From contig NZ_FMAH01000029.1 in assembly GCF_900094545.1 (NCBI RefSeq), forward strand, positions 1-64,000: a stretch of 64,000 nt of DNA, in the 5' to 3' direction. A model generated the notes under the pieces. It worked only from the letters and a program-made list of their open reading frames with translations. It was not told where the DNA came from and did not search any database. This document shows, piece by piece, positions 1 through 8,391 of the stretch. Each line of letters opens with the position of its first letter. The first letter of the stretch is position 1. Made by a program: the position numbers and the translations under genes. Source of the DNA: Martinezella miluonensis. GTDB taxonomy: Bacteria > Pseudomonadota > Alphaproteobacteria > Rhizobiales > Rhizobiaceae.

Positions 1-419
1 CCACCGTTCTGAGCCATGACCCAGTTTTCGCCGTTGAACGAAGCCGACTGGGCAACGCTCTGCAGCTGCTGCTGCAGCTGGGTGATTTCTTCCTGGACGG
101 ACTTCTTGTCGACCGACGGTTCCATGGCGGTCGCAAGCTTGTTCTTGATCTGGCCGACGATGTCGATGGCGCTGGTAGCGGCGGTGGTCGCCGTGTCAAC
201 CTTGGCGGCACCGAGGCCGAGAGCGTCGGAAACAGCGCCGATGGCGCTATTGTCGGACTTCATGCTGGTGGCGATCGACCAGTAAGCGGCGTTGTCGGAA
301 GCCTTGGAGATGCGCAGGCCCGACGATACGTGGCTCTGCGTCTGCTGCAGGTTGCTGCTGATGCCACGCAGCGTCTGGAGGGCAGCCATTGCAGCGTTAT
401 TGGTAAGAATGCTCGTCAT
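1..419 (-). CDS. Flagellin, N-terminal part (runs off the left edge)
   Basis: This is the 5' part of a flagellin gene, the subunit of the flagellar filament, which is exported through the flagellar type III channel. The reverse strand starts at the ATG at 419 and reads MTSILTNNAAMAAL, followed by the QTLRGISSNLQQTQ and VSSGLRISKASDNAAYWS stretches. These are the conserved D0/D1 coiled-coil sequences of rhizobial flagellins. About 139 codons are inside the window; the variable centre and the C-terminal helix lie outside. Rhizobia usually carry several flagellin paralogues, so the exact fla letter cannot be given. Family assignment is very secure. Confidence 0.95.
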   Translation of the reverse strand, partial: MTSILTNNAAMAALQTLRGISSNLQQTQSHVSSGLRISKASDNAAYWSIATSMKSDNSAIGAVSDALGLGAAKVDTATTAATSAIDIVGQIKNKLATAMEPSVDKKSVQEEITQLQQQLQSVAQSASFNGENWVMAQNG

Positions 420-887
420 AATATTTGCCCCTTTTGGCAGTGGTTAAATCAAGGGACATTCCGGACCTAAAACCGGTAACGGCATTCAGCATCATGCCTG
501 TTAACCCAATCCGTTAAGGTTAACTCGCCGCTTCGATGGTCCTAAGAAACAGCAATATAGTTAAGAAAAGCCGAACCTGCTTCCGGTCGAAAAGCGAAAA
601 AACAACACCTTGAGTAGAGTCCCGGATCGGCGAGTTATCCCGGCGGCGCCGAACATCTATGTTCCAGAGGTCGGGTCGCGAATTCGTAAGAATGGCATGA
701 AGGATACTTTTGCAGCTGGACGCCCCCGATAAAATCACGGCGCCTCGTGAGCGCCGGGAAAGGTTCGCTTCGTTCGCCTCTGATCGCGCAACAAGCTTAG
801 TGCCAGTATCGGGCAAGCACCTCGCTCAGAAGCTTCAGTTATGGGACTACCGAATGTATGAGAGTGGCAGTGAGGCATAGATTTTGT
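420..887. other. Intergenic region upstream of flagellin and vapBC
   Basis: About 470 bases separate the flagellin start from the vapBC operator. The first 100 bases must contain the flagellin leader and promoter. I see no convincing protein gene: a reverse-strand open frame at 520-816 has no ribosome-binding site and no recognisable protein character. Confidence 0.5.
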
Positions 888-899
888 CACCAAATGGTG
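888..899. promoter_or_regulatory. Candidate vapBC autoregulatory operator
   Basis: The bases CACCA-AA-TGGTG form an inverted repeat with 5-base arms, 35 bases before the vapB start codon. VapBC complexes usually repress their own promoter through such short palindromes. The position fits; binding is inferred. Confidence 0.4.
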
Positions 900-933
900 C
901 TAATTTGCACACATTGATAGAGGAAGTGACACC

Positions 934-1134
934 ATGCGATCGACCATCAATCTCGACGACGCACTTATGGAAAAGGCTCGGTCTTTAACCGGCACTAAGG
1001 AAACCGCAGCGCTCGTCCGCCAGGCACTGGAGACGCTTGTTCGCGTAGAATCGGGGAAACGTCTCATTGCGCTCGGAGGCACCATGCCCGATGCCGAGGC
1101 AGCTCCACGCCGCCGGAGCTCGGCGGCCAAGTGA
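934..1134 (+). CDS. vapB: VapB-family antitoxin
   Basis: This 66-residue protein is the antitoxin of a type II toxin-antitoxin pair. It starts with MRSTINLDDALMEKA, a ribbon-helix-helix N-terminus typical of the DUF2191/VapB group, and continues with a helix around TKETAALVRQALETLV. The disordered, basic C-terminus (residues about 50-66, rich in Arg and Ser) is the part expected to wrap around the toxin. A good ribosome-binding site (AGAGGAAG) precedes the ATG by 7 bases. The stop overlaps the toxin start by four bases (GTGA), so the two genes are translationally coupled. Confidence 0.9.
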   Translation: MRSTINLDDALMEKARSLTGTKETAALVRQALETLVRVESGKRLIALGGTMPDAEAAPRRRSSAAK

Positions 1135-1514
1135 TATTGGCGGATACCTCGATCTGGATAGATCACTTCCGTAAAGCCGATTCAGAGCTGCGCAAGATTA
1201 TCGAAGACGATCGCCTACTTTGCCATCCAGCCGTGATCGGCGAGCTTGCGCTCGGCAGTCTTCGAGATCGCAGCAGCGTGATATCTTTTTTGACGGCTCA
1301 GCGTTCAGCTGTTGTTGCAACCCACGACGACGTCATGACAATGATCGATCGCCACGGTATTTTCAGCATGGGTATTGGCTACACGGACGCCCACTTGCTG
1401 GCATCGGCCCTCCTTGATCAGCGGGCAGCCTTGTGGACCAGAGACAAACGGCTTCGGACTGCGGCCAAAAGGGCCGGCGTTTTAATGCACATACCGGCGA
1501 ACCTGCCCAACTAA
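1131..1514 (+). CDS. vapC: VapC-family PIN-domain ribonuclease toxin
   Basis: A 127-residue PIN-domain endoribonuclease. It begins at a GTG codon that overlaps the vapB stop. The opening MILADTSIWIDHFR holds the first catalytic Asp of PIN domains. A Glu follows in VIGELALG, and a second acidic cluster in GYTDAHLLASALL, with WTRDKRL as the last conserved segment. These acidic residues bind the Mg2+ needed for RNA cleavage; VapC toxins commonly cut initiator tRNA or rRNA, but the target here cannot be read from sequence. All key residues are present, so the toxin should be active and neutralised by VapB. Confidence 0.93.
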   Translation: MILADTSIWIDHFRKADSELRKIIEDDRLLCHPAVIGELALGSLRDRSSVISFLTAQRSAVVATHDDVMTMIDRHGIFSMGIGYTDAHLLASALLDQRAALWTRDKRLRTAAKRAGVLMHIPANLPN

Positions 1515-1821
1515 ATCCTGAAACAAGCAATGAATGCTCACGGGTTTTCCGTCCCTTTCTCTTGATTGGAACAGAACCGGCGACCTATGTTTGCAGTCAC
1601 CAATCTGTCACGGAATGCCCCAACCATTATAGTCACAGGTCGGGGCGTTCGTTGAATTGTGAAGATGGGCTCGATCCTCCCCAACACTAGAGGCGATGTG
1701 ACTCAATAATCAGGTCGTGCACCTGTGTTGCATCCCATCAAGCCTTGCGGCTTTGTACAGTCGCAAAGTCCTTCGCTTCCGGCATTATTCCATAAGCGCT
1801 GATTGGACTTGGCAGCTCCAG
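1515..1821. other. Intergenic region between convergent vapBC and DUF3604 operon
   Basis: About 300 bases between two converging units. It contains a weak hairpin (GCCCC near 1617 with GGGGC near 1642) but no T-run that would make a clear terminator. I see no gene. Confidence 0.4.
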
Positions 1822-4194
1822 CTACTGGGCGGTCACGAATAACGGCGACGTCCAGATACGGGATTGATCCCGCTGACGTGCGGTAAGGAAAAGCGGGTGT
1901 TCGCGCCCATCTTTCAATCCAAGTCCCGAAAACGGTATCTCGCCCGAGAGATCGCGTGGGAGATGGTAATCGGTGACGCGCTCCAACAGGAGACGTAGCT
2001 CGACACCGGCAAGATCGATCGAGATAGAGCCCTTTGCGATCAACTCGCTTCCGCTTGCCTCCAATAACACTTCCGGAGCATGGGCATGTGGCGGCGGCTG
2101 CAGCGGATCCCCGATCTTGCTATAGCCGTGGAGCTTGGCAGCAACGGCGATGCGCGCGTCACGAAGGTCCGAGAGCTTCAATTCGATACCATCGATATCT
2201 CCATGCGTTGCCGTTCGGAAACCCAGAGTGCCGAGGCCCGTACGCCATACGCTTTGTTCCGGATGGTCGAAGCCGACCCCATGTGCATCCAGGAGCGCGG
2301 CCCCGGTGACAGCCACCTCCCCACTCCAATAGGCCGCCCGATAGCGATCCTTGATCCGTGCGCCGCCAAAGCGGATTCGCACGCTCCGTTCGCTAAATCC
2401 AGCCTCAGCGTGAAGATCGCGATGCCATACGATGCGGTCGCCATCAAAGAGCTGAACCTCCTCCCAGCCGGCGTGGCCAAGCAAACGGTAAGAGAGCGGC
2501 TCTTCGGACGCGGCATTGAACACCTCGCCCATGAAATGCGTGCCTTGCGATAGAACGGCGAAACTACGTTCGCCCGTCGTCGCAAAAGTACGTCTCGCCC
2601 GAAGCGCCTTGCCAACGCCGGAGCGGTCGAAACGGTCAGTGATGACGCCGGTAAGCCCGCCGCGTGAGCCAAAAGTCCCAGTCGCCGGCGCACCGCCACC
2701 GCAACGGCCTTGGTGTTCGTCGCTGGCCGCGGAAGCCCCAACCCTGTATCCGCGAGCTAGAGCTTCGGTGTAGAGCCAATGGAATTGACCCCAGGAGGAA
2801 CCGACCTCAATGAGGCGCTCCAGCTCCGGATGATTCCAGTCCAGAATGCAGCGCCTGCCGCCGACATGCGGGATCAGCAAATGACCTTCTGGATCGTCCT
2901 CATACGCTGCATAGAGCCGGTCCACCGGCCAGATACCAGGGCGGATCGCTCCAGCCGTCGTCTCATTCCATTCGAAAGAGCGAAGGGACCTCCCGTTCTC
3001 GTCGAAGGGAAACCGGGGCTTGCCATCGCGCAGGAAGACGACGTTGCGGTCGCCGCCGGCAGCGGAGTTGCCGCACCATTCGGTGCCTGGATAGCAGACG
3101 AAGCGACCGGGCTCGTTGAGATCGTGGATGGTCCCAACGGCCTCGTCCCAATTCGCCTCGGTGATATTGAAGTCGTTGACGGTGTAACCCACAACATCAA
3201 GCCCAGCGATGTCGCGTCCGTAGGTGAGATTGTAAGTCGCGTCATTCGTGCCGACGGTATCGTCGGAATGGACGTGCAGATCCGCATAGAGAGGACGCAA
3301 GGCGCCCTCTTCGCTCTGCACATAGGCGACAGCCGGAGCAACGGAGGAGGCCCCGTTCAGCCGCGCTTCCAGTTTCCACTCGCCAGCTTCCGCGAAGGAA
3401 AGGCCGGAAATCCGTGCGAACGTCCAGCCTTCCGCTGCGAATTCCACCAGCTCTGTCCGTTGCCCCCCATCCGGGGCAGTGATGACAAGCGCACCCTGAA
3501 AGTTGCGATCGTGGCAGGTATTTCCCCATATGTCGTCGACGCGGACGATCGCATCGAAGGGTTGACCGAGGCCGATCAGCCGCGGCGCGATGACCTGAAC
3601 GGCATGCGGCTGACCAGCCAAGATTTCCAGCTTGCAGTCGCCAGGCACTTCCGCAAATTTCGAGCTACCCAGCGGATCGATGAATAGCCGGAAACGGAAC
3701 GCCTTCTCCACGAAGGTCTGCACACGGGTGCCGGCGCCGCCCTGCCGCCGATCGCCCAGCCGGATGACGATCCTGTCGCCGGGATTGAGATAGCCGTCGA
3801 CGACGTCGATGATGACAGCCTTCTGGAAAGGACGTTCGTGTCCCTTCTGATCGAAACGCACCTTCAGTGCTTGAACCGTGCTCGGGCTTTGCCCCAAAAC
3901 CAGAGGGCCGGCATGGTATTCGGCGGAAACATAATTGGCACCCGTCGGGTCCGTTGTCTGGAACAGCGCCCAGTCGGAATAGAACTTGAAGGCGAGCTTC
4001 AGCCACGCGCCGTCTGCGAGACCGACAGCGCCGACCTCATAAACGAGCTCCAATTCGGTCCACTCGCCCGCGGTCAGCGTCTGCCTCTGACAGATCAGAC
4101 GGCCGAGAAAGGGTAGAGTATCGAAGTGATCAGCAAGGCCCACCGGAGAATGAGCGGTGGCTTGGGATATCTCATGTGGCAAAATCTCGGTCAT
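1822..4194 (-). CDS. DUF3604 family protein with PHP-like metal-hydrolase motifs
   Basis: A 790-residue protein without a signal peptide, so probably cytoplasmic. The N-terminal ~290 residues look beta-rich. The central part carries a PHP-like metal-binding set: YADLHVHSDDTVG (His-x-His) near residue 305, CYPGTEWCG (Glu), HLLIPHVGGRR (His) and SAASDEHQGRCGGG (Asp-x-His). This arrangement matches DUF3604, a family whose members are predicted metal-dependent hydrolases with no agreed substrate. It is the last gene of a minus-strand operon with a sulfonate/nitrate-class ABC importer, only 12 bases after the permease. This suggests that it acts on the imported compound or a derivative (inference). 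The exact reaction is unknown. Confidence 0.8.
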   Translation of the reverse strand: MTEILPHEISQATAHSPVGLADHFDTLPFLGRLICQRQTLTAGEWTELELVYEVGAVGLADGAWLKLAFKFYSDWALFQTTDPTGANYVSAEYHAGPLVLGQSPSTVQALKVRFDQKGHERPFQKAVIIDVVDGYLNPGDRIVIRLGDRRQGGAGTRVQTFVEKAFRFRLFIDPLGSSKFAEVPGDCKLEILAGQPHAVQVIAPRLIGLGQPFDAIVRVDDIWGNTCHDRNFQGALVITAPDGGQRTELVEFAAEGWTFARISGLSFAEAGEWKLEARLNGASSVAPAVAYVQSEEGALRPLYADLHVHSDDTVGTNDATYNLTYGRDIAGLDVVGYTVNDFNITEANWDEAVGTIHDLNEPGRFVCYPGTEWCGNSAAGGDRNVVFLRDGKPRFPFDENGRSLRSFEWNETTAGAIRPGIWPVDRLYAAYEDDPEGHLLIPHVGGRRCILDWNHPELERLIEVGSSWGQFHWLYTEALARGYRVGASAASDEHQGRCGGGAPATGTFGSRGGLTGVITDRFDRSGVGKALRARRTFATTGERSFAVLSQGTHFMGEVFNAASEEPLSYRLLGHAGWEEVQLFDGDRIVWHRDLHAEAGFSERSVRIRFGGARIKDRYRAAYWSGEVAVTGAALLDAHGVGFDHPEQSVWRTGLGTLGFRTATHGDIDGIELKLSDLRDARIAVAAKLHGYSKIGDPLQPPPHAHAPEVLLEASGSELIAKGSISIDLAGVELRLLLERVTDYHLPRDLSGEIPFSGLGLKDGREHPLFLTARQRDQSRIWTSPLFVTAQ

Positions 4195-4206
4195 GGGAAA
4201 GGTCCG

Positions 4207-4977
4207 TTATTGTCCGCGCCAGCCTTCGTAGCGGCGCTCTATCCGTCGAAATACGAGGCTCTCCATCAGCCACGCGGTAAGTCCTATGATCGCGATGCCG
4301 AGAAGCACCTGCGCCGAATTGCCGAGCTGCCCTCCCATGGCGACCATCCAGCCGATACCTTGCGAGGCGCCGATCATTTCCGCTGCCACCAGCGCGCGCC
4401 ATGCCTGGGCAAAGCCGATGCGCAATGCAGCAATCAGGAAAGGGAGAGAGGCCGGAAGATATACATGGGCCAGCAATTGCAGTCGCCTTGCACCCAGAAT
4501 ACGTGCCGCGCGCACCTCCCCATCGCTGATGGAAAGCACGCCTTCCTGAATCGTCACGGCCATTGGAAAGGCAGACGCGATGAATATCACGACGGCGATG
4601 GAGAGATATCCAAGGCCGAAGAAGATCAGCGACAGCGGCGCCCAGGCGATCGGAGGGATAGCCATGAAGAGGGCGAGGAGAGGCTGGACGAATTCACGGA
4701 AGGGCCGCCAAAGTCCGGCGGATACGCCGATGAGCACCGCTGCCACGACGGCTGCGCCGAAGCCGCCGAATTCTCTCAACAAGCTCGCCACTACCTGGTG
4801 GCCCAACTCACCCGACCGGAGCCAGCGAAACCCTTCGGCCGCCACATCCCACGGCTGCGGCAGCACATAGGACGGAACCCTGCTTGCCGCGAGGCACCAC
4901 ACGACAAGCAGGAATGGAAGCGCTGCCCAGCGCCAGGACGGTTGCGGAAAGCACTGCCGCGCTGCCAACTTCTTCAT
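4207..4977 (-). CDS. ABC transporter permease, SsuC/TauC/NrtB type
   Basis: Inner-membrane permease of the importer encoded with the two genes before it. The ATG at 4977 (MKKLAARQCFPQPS) is preferred to an upstream codon at 5043, because the latter would overlap the binding-protein gene by 53 bases. The product is about 256 residues with roughly six membrane segments. The sequence SDGEVRAARILGARRLQLLAHVYLP contains the Glu-Ala-Ala-like EAA loop (here in the form RAARILGA) that docks to the ATPase. The family moves sulfonates, taurine, nitrate, cyanate or pyrimidine precursors. Confidence 0.9.
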   Translation of the reverse strand: MKKLAARQCFPQPSWRWAALPFLLVVWCLAASRVPSYVLPQPWDVAAEGFRWLRSGELGHQVVASLLREFGGFGAAVVAAVLIGVSAGLWRPFREFVQPLLALFMAIPPIAWAPLSLIFFGLGYLSIAVVIFIASAFPMAVTIQEGVLSISDGEVRAARILGARRLQLLAHVYLPASLPFLIAALRIGFAQAWRALVAAEMIGASQGIGWMVAMGGQLGNSAQVLLGIAIIGLTAWLMESLVFRRIERRYEGWRGQ

Positions 4978-4990
4978 CGATCGGATCTCA

Positions 4991-5983
4991 TCATTGCGCG
5001 GTCGCCTTTGCGGCGAAGCTGTCATCAATGATCTCGTCGACATTCAGCCGCTTGTCGAGAAAGCCGAGGGCGACGGAGTAGTCGATGAGGCGCTGGATGA
5101 AAGCACGGTCAGACGGCTCGATTTTCCCCGACCAGCCAAGGCGTTTCCTTGCTTCTGCAACGATCGCTTCTGGCGGAACAACGCTTCCGTCCACGGCCTT
5201 CAAGGGTTCCAGCTTGAGGCTCCGGGCGATGATCCGGTTGGCTTCTGCGGGATGCTCTTGTAGAAAGGCAATCGCCTTCGAATTCGCTCGCAACAATTTC
5301 ACGAGATCGTCCGGGCGTTCCTTCAGCGTCTTGGCAGGTGCTGCTACGACATACCACGGATAGCCAGGCAGGGCGTTGTTTACGTCGAACACGACGCGGC
5401 CCGTTCCGCGGAGCACAGATTGGCTGATGAAAGGTTCCCACGAAAAGGCCGCGTCGACGACGCCGGTATCAAGGGCGGCATTCATGTTGCCCACGGGCAT
5501 CTGCGACAGCGCAAGGTCCGTGTCCGGGCTGAGGCCGGCGGCTTCTTTCAGGACGAAGCCACGTAGCAGCACGTCCATGCCGCTGCCCCTGTTGACGCCG
5601 GCAAGCCTCTTGCCTTTAAGATCGGAAAGCAGGTGGATGGGGCCGTCCGCCTTTGCGATCACGGCAGCCTGACCATAATTGACCTTGGCGATGATTTTCG
5701 CATCGAGACCGCGTGCCGCCCATTGATAGACCGGCGGGGCGCCGATATAGGCCACATCGATTTCGCCCGCGGCCACCGCCTGCTGGATGACCGGACCATC
5801 GCCGAAACCCTTTAGGTCGACGTTCAACCCCTCTTCCCGAAAGTAGCCTTTCTCCTCGGCAATCAAGGCAGGCGCATTCGCCATAGCCTGGACCCAACCA
5901 ATGCGAAGCGGCTGCGTATCCTCGGCATGGGCCGGCAAAGCCGCCGCAAGTGCGAGAAGAACTGCAGGTAGAATGCGTTTCAT
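4991..5983 (-). CDS. ABC transporter substrate-binding protein, SsuA/TauA/NMT1 type
   Basis: A 330-residue periplasmic binding protein with a clear signal peptide (MKRILPAVLLALAAALPAHA, cleavage after residue 20). It has the features of the SsuA/NMT1 fold: RIGWVQAMANAPALIAEEKGYF at the start of the mature protein, then LKGFGDGPVIQQAVAAGEIDVAYIG, and SFSWEPF-like AFSWEPFISQS in the second lobe. The ligand is probably a small sulfonate, nitrate-like anion or amidine-type compound; sequence alone does not decide. It lies 13 bases after the ATPase gene in the same operon. Confidence 0.9.
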   Translation of the reverse strand: MKRILPAVLLALAAALPAHAEDTQPLRIGWVQAMANAPALIAEEKGYFREEGLNVDLKGFGDGPVIQQAVAAGEIDVAYIGAPPVYQWAARGLDAKIIAKVNYGQAAVIAKADGPIHLLSDLKGKRLAGVNRGSGMDVLLRGFVLKEAAGLSPDTDLALSQMPVGNMNAALDTGVVDAAFSWEPFISQSVLRGTGRVVFDVNNALPGYPWYVVAAPAKTLKERPDDLVKLLRANSKAIAFLQEHPAEANRIIARSLKLEPLKAVDGSVVPPEAIVAEARKRLGWSGKIEPSDRAFIQRLIDYSVALGFLDKRLNVDEIIDDSFAAKATAQ

Positions 5984-5996
5984 CCGATAGTCCCCT

Positions 5997-6812
5997 TCAG
6001 GTAACGCGTTGATTGCTGGTCATGACCTTTGCGATTTCCTCCGAGAGCCGTTCGCGCATTTGCGCGAACAATGGATTGGCGCGCGTGCCTCGCTGATCGC
6101 GAGGACGGGGAAAATCGATCGCCACTTCCGCCGTGATGCCCACCGGCGGCAGCCCAAGGACAAGAACCCGGTCAGCGAGATAGATCGCCTCGTCGATGTC
6201 ATGAGTGATGAACAGGACGGTCTGTCCCAAATCCGACCAGATACGAAGCAATTCGTCATTAAGGGCCGTGCGCGTCATGGCGTCGAGTGCTGCAAATGGT
6301 TCGTCCATGAGCAGAAGACGTGGCTCGAGCGCCAGTGAGCGCGCAAGCGCAACCCGTTGACGCTGCCCGCCCGACAACCGGTGAGGCGGCTCCTCCGCTT
6401 GTTGTTCCAGGCCGACAAGCCGCAGAAAATGCAGCGCGATGGCTCGCTGCTCCTGCGGAGATCCACGGCGATTCATGCGCAGGCCAAAGCGGACGTTTTC
6501 CAAGACATTCAGCCAAGGGAAGAGGTTTGGCGACTGAAATACATATCCAAGAGCCGGATGTTCCGGCGCAACAGGCACGCCGTCTATAGTGATATACCCC
6601 GCTTGCGGGCGCAGGAAGCCGGAGAGAAGATTAAGGAGCGTTGACTTGCCACAACCGGACGGACCGAGGATCGCCACGAATTCTCCCGGACGGGCTTCCA
6701 GTGAGAAATGTTCGAATATGCGGCGCCTGTTTTCAAGATAGGCGAAAGCCATGCCATCCACTGAGAAGGCGGCACCTGAAGAAAGCTGCCGTGGTGCAAG
6801 TAGAGATGTCAT
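5997..6812 (-). CDS. ABC transporter ATPase, SsuB/TauB type
   Basis: Nucleotide-binding subunit and first gene of the operon. The Walker A motif is GPSGCGKST, the Q-loop is VFQSPNLFPW, the signature is LSGGQRQRV, and Walker B is LLLMDEPFAALDAMTR, followed by the H-loop FITHDIDEA. The ATG at 6812 (MTSLLAPRQL) is chosen. An in-frame upstream start at 6848 would run through an inverted repeat that looks like the operator. Length is about 271 residues, normal for SsuB. It powers import through the permease at 4207-4977. Confidence 0.92.
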   Translation of the reverse strand: MTSLLAPRQLSSGAAFSVDGMAFAYLENRRRIFEHFSLEARPGEFVAILGPSGCGKSTLLNLLSGFLRPQAGYITIDGVPVAPEHPALGYVFQSPNLFPWLNVLENVRFGLRMNRRGSPQEQRAIALHFLRLVGLEQQAEEPPHRLSGGQRQRVALARSLALEPRLLLMDEPFAALDAMTRTALNDELLRIWSDLGQTVLFITHDIDEAIYLADRVLVLGLPPVGITAEVAIDFPRPRDQRGTRANPLFAQMRERLSEEIAKVMTSNQRVT

Positions 6813-6833
6813 GTTGTCTTCGAACGATCTCGG

Positions 6834-6870
6834 ATTGGAATTGTCCAATTTCTAATACATTATAATACAT
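6834..6870. promoter_or_regulatory. Candidate operator of the divergent GntR regulator
   Basis: Two patterns sit just upstream of the ATPase start. One is an inverted repeat ATTGGA-N4-TCCAAT at 6834-6849. The other is a pair of direct repeats TAATACAT at 6853-6860 and 6863-6870, spaced by one helical turn. The region lies between the importer operon and the gntR gene, where the regulator would be expected to bind. Which of the two is bound is not known. Confidence 0.4.
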
Positions 6871-6967
6871 GTTATCAACGTGAGGAGTTCTCCTTGTCCG
6901 GCAGCAAGAGGGAACGCTATTCTAAAGCTCAGAGAGTCCGTGGTCTTTTTAACCCCGATGGAAAATA

Positions 6968-7687
6968 ATGAACCTGATACGGAACAACCCGGTGGCGATG
7001 TATCTCCAGATCGCCGATCGCCTTCGTGTCGAGATTGCCGAAGGGACGTACGAGCCTTCCGGGCGACTCCCCTCGGAAGCGCAGATCATGGCCCGCTTCA
7101 ATGTCAGCCGCGTCACCGTCCGGCTGGCGCTCGAACAGCTCGATAAGGACGAGTTGATCGAACGCCGGAAAGGCAAAGGTACTTTCGTCGCCGGCAAGCA
7201 GGTGCGCCACCAGATCGATACGCTGCGTAGCTTTCATGAGTCGCTGAAAGTCCAGGGCTTCGATGCCACGATGCAGATTGTCGATCTGACCGCCATTGAA
7301 ACGCCGCAGGCTTTTGTCCAGCTATTCGGACAAAAATGCGCGCTTCTTGAGCGGCTTCACATGGTGGGCGACGACCCTATTGCCTTGGGCAGAAGTCTCC
7401 TGCCGGCCTTCATGTCGGACCTTGGGCGAGAGATCGCTGAACAACAGCCGACTTATGCGCTTCTCAAAGACAGAGCCGGTACCAACATTACCTCCGCCGA
7501 AATTGCGATCGGCGCGCGCGCTGTCTCGCCTCGGATTACGTCGCTGACAGGAGCGGCGGCAAATGCGGTCTTACTGGTGCTCGAACGAACGTCATATTTC
7601 GATAACGGTACCTGCGCCGAAAGGTCAGAGTTCTTCATTCGACCGGAACGCTACAAATTTGTCCTCGGCAACCGAACGTCTGCGTAA
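6968..7687 (+). CDS. GntR-family regulator, HutC/UTRA type
   Basis: A 239-residue transcription regulator. The N-terminal ~75 residues are a winged helix (PSGRLPSEAQIMARFNVSRV, then RRKGKGTFVAG as the wing). The C-terminal part has the UTRA ligand-binding fold (ALLERLHMVGDDPIALGRSLLP and the closing RSEFFIRPERYKFVL). HutC-type regulators usually bind a small metabolite and repress the neighbouring catabolic operon. It is divergent from the ABC/DUF3604 operon, so that operon is the likely target. Confidence 0.92.
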   Translation: MNLIRNNPVAMYLQIADRLRVEIAEGTYEPSGRLPSEAQIMARFNVSRVTVRLALEQLDKDELIERRKGKGTFVAGKQVRHQIDTLRSFHESLKVQGFDATMQIVDLTAIETPQAFVQLFGQKCALLERLHMVGDDPIALGRSLLPAFMSDLGREIAEQQPTYALLKDRAGTNITSAEIAIGARAVSPRITSLTGAAANAVLLVLERTSYFDNGTCAERSEFFIRPERYKFVLGNRTSA

Positions 7688-7744
7688 GCCCCCCGCCGAT
7701 CCATTCTTTCACCCACTTCCCGATGAAGATCTCAACCGGTGAAC

Positions 7745-8007
7745 CGATAGGGAGCAAGAGAGAAAGATCATCTGGAGAGCCATATGGTCGCTCATCTTCC
7801 CTTCGCTGAGTAGCATCATGATCGGACGCCCCTTACCGTCGCAAACGGTATGAAGCTTGGAATTCGGTCCGCCTTTGATTCGCCAGGCACGACGGGGAAC
7901 AGCCCCTTTTTTAGCAAGCTTGCTGCCGCCTTATATGTCTTCAGATGCGTCGCATCGATCATGATACGATCAGGTTTGGGGCCTTCTGCGGCGAGCGCGG
8001 CAAAAAC
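7745..8007 (-). pseudogene. IS5-family transposase remnant
   Basis: The reverse strand reads FAALAAEGPKPDRIMIDATH and LKTYKAAASLLKKG, then in another frame PRRAWRIKGGPNSKLHTVCD followed by GKGRPIMMLLSEG. This is the middle of an IS5-family DDE transposase, with the second catalytic Asp in IDATH. A one-base frameshift lies after LLKKG, and the beginning and end are missing. It is a dead fragment. Confidence 0.85.
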
Positions 8008-8077
8008 AAATCACTCATCACCGCCTCCTTTCGGAAGCCATGAATCACATCTCACGCCAAATTAAGAAGTCCTGAGC

Positions 8078-8311
8078 TTAGGTGGTGATCCTCAAAGCTG
8101 ATCGACGTCGATCACGGCCCCGGCGAATTAATTCCTTTCGCGCTTCCTGCGCCGGGTTGTCGCCGATCCCGCCCTTGAACAGCCAGTGCTCGTATTTGGC
8201 ATAATCTGACGGATCAAGATGTGGCGCGCCATTGGCGTGCCTGCGACCATTGGAGGTCGCTACGAAGAGCATATGGATGCTTCGCGCGAAGACACGACGT
8301 AGCCTCTGCAA
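8078..8311 (-). CDS. Hypothetical open frame, uncertain
   Basis: A 77-codon reverse frame rich in Arg, ending in RRGRDRRRSALRITT. The frame stays open upstream, past the stop of the HTH gene, without an obvious start, so it may be the tail of an older gene. I recognise no family. It lies between insertion-sequence remnants, and its reality is doubtful. Confidence 0.2.
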   Translation of the reverse strand: MQRLRRVFARSIHMLFVATSNGRRHANGAPHLDPSDYAKYEHWLFKGGIGDNPAQEARKELIRRGRDRRRSALRITT

Positions 8312-8391
8312 GACCGCTTTGATGGAACTAGAGACGGCCCCCTCAAACGCCCTTGAGACCTTCAGCCACCTTCCGCTAGGCCAAACCTCAG

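Noticed and set aside
16..285. Forward open frame opposite the flagellin gene
   Set aside because: It is the antisense shadow of the conserved flagellin N-terminus; no ribosome-binding site.
1605..1645. Possible rho-independent terminator after vapC
   Set aside because: The stem has mismatches, a loop of about 20 bases and no T-run.
2779..3687. 302-codon forward frame
   Set aside because: Antisense of the DUF3604 gene, caused by high GC codon bias; the reverse strand has the conserved metal motifs.
4126..5031. 301-codon forward frame
   Set aside because: Shadow of the ABC permease gene; composition rich in Arg/His/Gln and no family resemblance.
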